From an uncultured bacterium (lineage in GTDB: Bacteria > Bacillota_A > Clostridia > Oscillospirales > Oscillospiraceae): 14,380 nt of DNA. Position numbers and translations under genes: made by a program. The notes under the pieces are model-generated. The model saw only the letters and a list, made by a program, of their open reading frames with translations, did no database searches and was not told the DNA's origin. Positions within the stretch are counted from its first letter, which is position 1; every line of letters begins with the position of its first letter. Where the stretch lies: assembly GCA_905214605.1 (NCBI GenBank), contig CAJMMY010000010.1, positions 1 to 14,380 on the forward strand, in the 5' to 3' direction. This document shows positions 13,511 to 14,380 of the stretch, one piece after another.

Positions 13511-14380
13511 ATGAAGGATGATTCCAACCGTTCCCTGCGGCGTGTGAACCGCAAGAGCCGCAGTGCGGCAGACCGTACCGTGGAAGTGGACAGCTCCGCT
13601 TTTTTTGCGGAGGACCCGTCCCCCACGCCGCCGCCCCGGAAAAAGCCCGGTTCTTCTGCCCCGCGCCGCAGCGGTGCCCCGGCACAGGCTGCCGCCGCCC
13701 GGCCCTCCGCTTTCGGCAGGATCCTGCTGCCGGTGCAGGGCATTCTCAGTGCAGCCTCGCTGGTACAGCTGTGGCGCACCCAGATGCTGCCCGTGCTGTA
13801 TCTGGTCATTCTGGCCGCCCTGCTGTTCCTGCTCTGGCTGCTGGTCAAGCGCTGTCAGGAGTACAATGTGCCCGGCAAGGTGTCCCGGGTGTTCTCGGTG
13901 TTCCTGTGCGCCTGCATGGCGCTGGGCTGTGTCTGGGCCCAGCAGGGTCTGACCGCACTGGACAACATGACCAGCGGTCTGCTCACCGGTGCCGAGGCCA
14001 ACAAGATCACCAAGGAGCCTTTCGTCATCTACCTCAGCGGCGTGGACACCCGTGGTGAACTGACCGAAAAAGCCCGCAGCGACGTGAATATTCTGGCTGT
14101 GGTGAACCCCCAGACCAAGCAGGTGGCGCTGATCAACACGCCCCGCGACTACTATGTAGATCTAGCCGGCACCAACAGCAAGGACAAGCTGACCCACGCC
14201 GGTCTGTACGGCGTGGAGACCAGCATGGCTACCTTGGGCAACCTCTACGGCATCAATGTGGATCACTACATCCGCATCAACTTTGCGGGCTTCATCAATA
14301 TCGTGGACGCCCTGGGCGGCGTGGACGTGTATTCCGACCAGGCCTTCACCTCAGTGGGCAGCCCCGGCTACTACGACCCC
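13511..14380 (+). CDS. LytR-CpsA-Psr family cell-wall polymer transferase (C-terminal part outside the window)
   Basis: An open frame of 290 codons runs from the ATG at 13511 (AAAAGGAG about 7 nt upstream) to the window edge. The first 70 residues are a cytoplasmic tail rich in Arg, Pro and Ala. Two hydrophobic segments follow (about 94-112 and 126-144). The extracellular LCP domain then begins: SGVDTRGE (176-183), SDVNILAVVNP (190-200), NTPRDYYVD (209-217), DKLTHAGLYG and HYIRINFAGFINIVDALGGVDV (252-273). LCP enzymes move teichoic acid or polysaccharide chains from a lipid carrier to peptidoglycan; the Arg and Asp residues listed are the phosphate- and metal-binding ones. Two helices before the domain is more than the single anchor usual in this family. 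The end is cut by the window, not by a mutation. Confidence 0.9.
   Translation, partial: MKDDSNRSLRRVNRKSRSAADRTVEVDSSAFFAEDPSPTPPPRKKPGSSAPRRSGAPAQAAAARPSAFGRILLPVQGILSAASLVQLWRTQMLPVLYLVILAALLFLLWLLVKRCQEYNVPGKVSRVFSVFLCACMALGCVWAQQGLTALDNMTSGLLTGAEANKITKEPFVIYLSGVDTRGELTEKARSDVNILAVVNPQTKQVALINTPRDYYVDLAGTNSKDKLTHAGLYGVETSMATLGNLYGINVDHYIRINFAGFINIVDALGGVDVYSDQAFTSVGSPGYYDP

Overview
The window looks like a chromosomal segment of a gut Clostridia/Oscillospirales bacterium, Faecalibacterium- or Gemmiger-like. The signs are moderate-to-high GC, strong GGAGG ribosome sites, Firmicutes-type NagA, NagB and NadE, and an MsmX-type sugar ATPase. The organism assignment is an inference from gene content and style; no marker gene is present.

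The left 9.5 kb is a complete-looking locus for import and breakdown of sialic acid. At 1-276 (minus) lies the start of a ROK-family sugar kinase-like protein, divergent from an AGE-type N-acylglucosamine 2-epimerase (489-1694). Then come a lipoprotein sugar-binding protein (1993-3327), two MalF/MalG-like permeases (3499-4413, 4426-5325), N-acetylneuraminate lyase NanA (5375-6289), NagB (6312-7088), NagA (7079-8206) and an MsmX-type ABC ATPase (8400-9524). The inferred route is: sialic acid imported by the ABC system; NanA gives pyruvate and ManNAc; the AGE epimerase turns ManNAc into GlcNAc; a kinase (candidate: the ROK protein) gives GlcNAc-6-P; NagA and NagB give fructose-6-P, acetate and ammonia. 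No sialidase and no NanOx-like oxidoreductase is present, so the locus reads as a scavenger of free or transglycosylated sialic acid. Expression looks tiered: the binding-protein gene has a consensus promoter and is followed by a strong terminator and a separate 59-nt hairpin before the permeases.

A perfect bidirectional terminator (9531-9573) closes the locus. Beyond it are a minus-strand Nit2-like omega-amidase/nitrilase (9576-10391) and, divergently, an unrecognised five-helix membrane protein (10525-11079). A second plus-strand operon follows: glutamine-dependent NAD synthetase nadE (11193-13127), a small NusG-domain-II membrane-anchored protein (13131-13484) and the start of a LytR-CpsA-Psr cell-wall polymer transferase (13511 to the window end).

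The most unusual signals are: (a) an abrupt codon-use switch inside nadE near 12.66-12.78 kb, suggesting a recombination junction or an assembly chimera; (b) an orphan Shine-Dalgarno separated from the ATPase start codon by a GC-rich, hairpin-rich stretch of about 118 nt, with no usable ribosome site next to the ATG; (c) the long RNA-like hairpin at 3407-3465; (d) a perfect palindrome just inside the divergent ROK/epimerase control region. No CRISPR array, tRNA, rRNA, insertion sequence or phage gene was seen. No gene-free stretch exceeds 300 bases.
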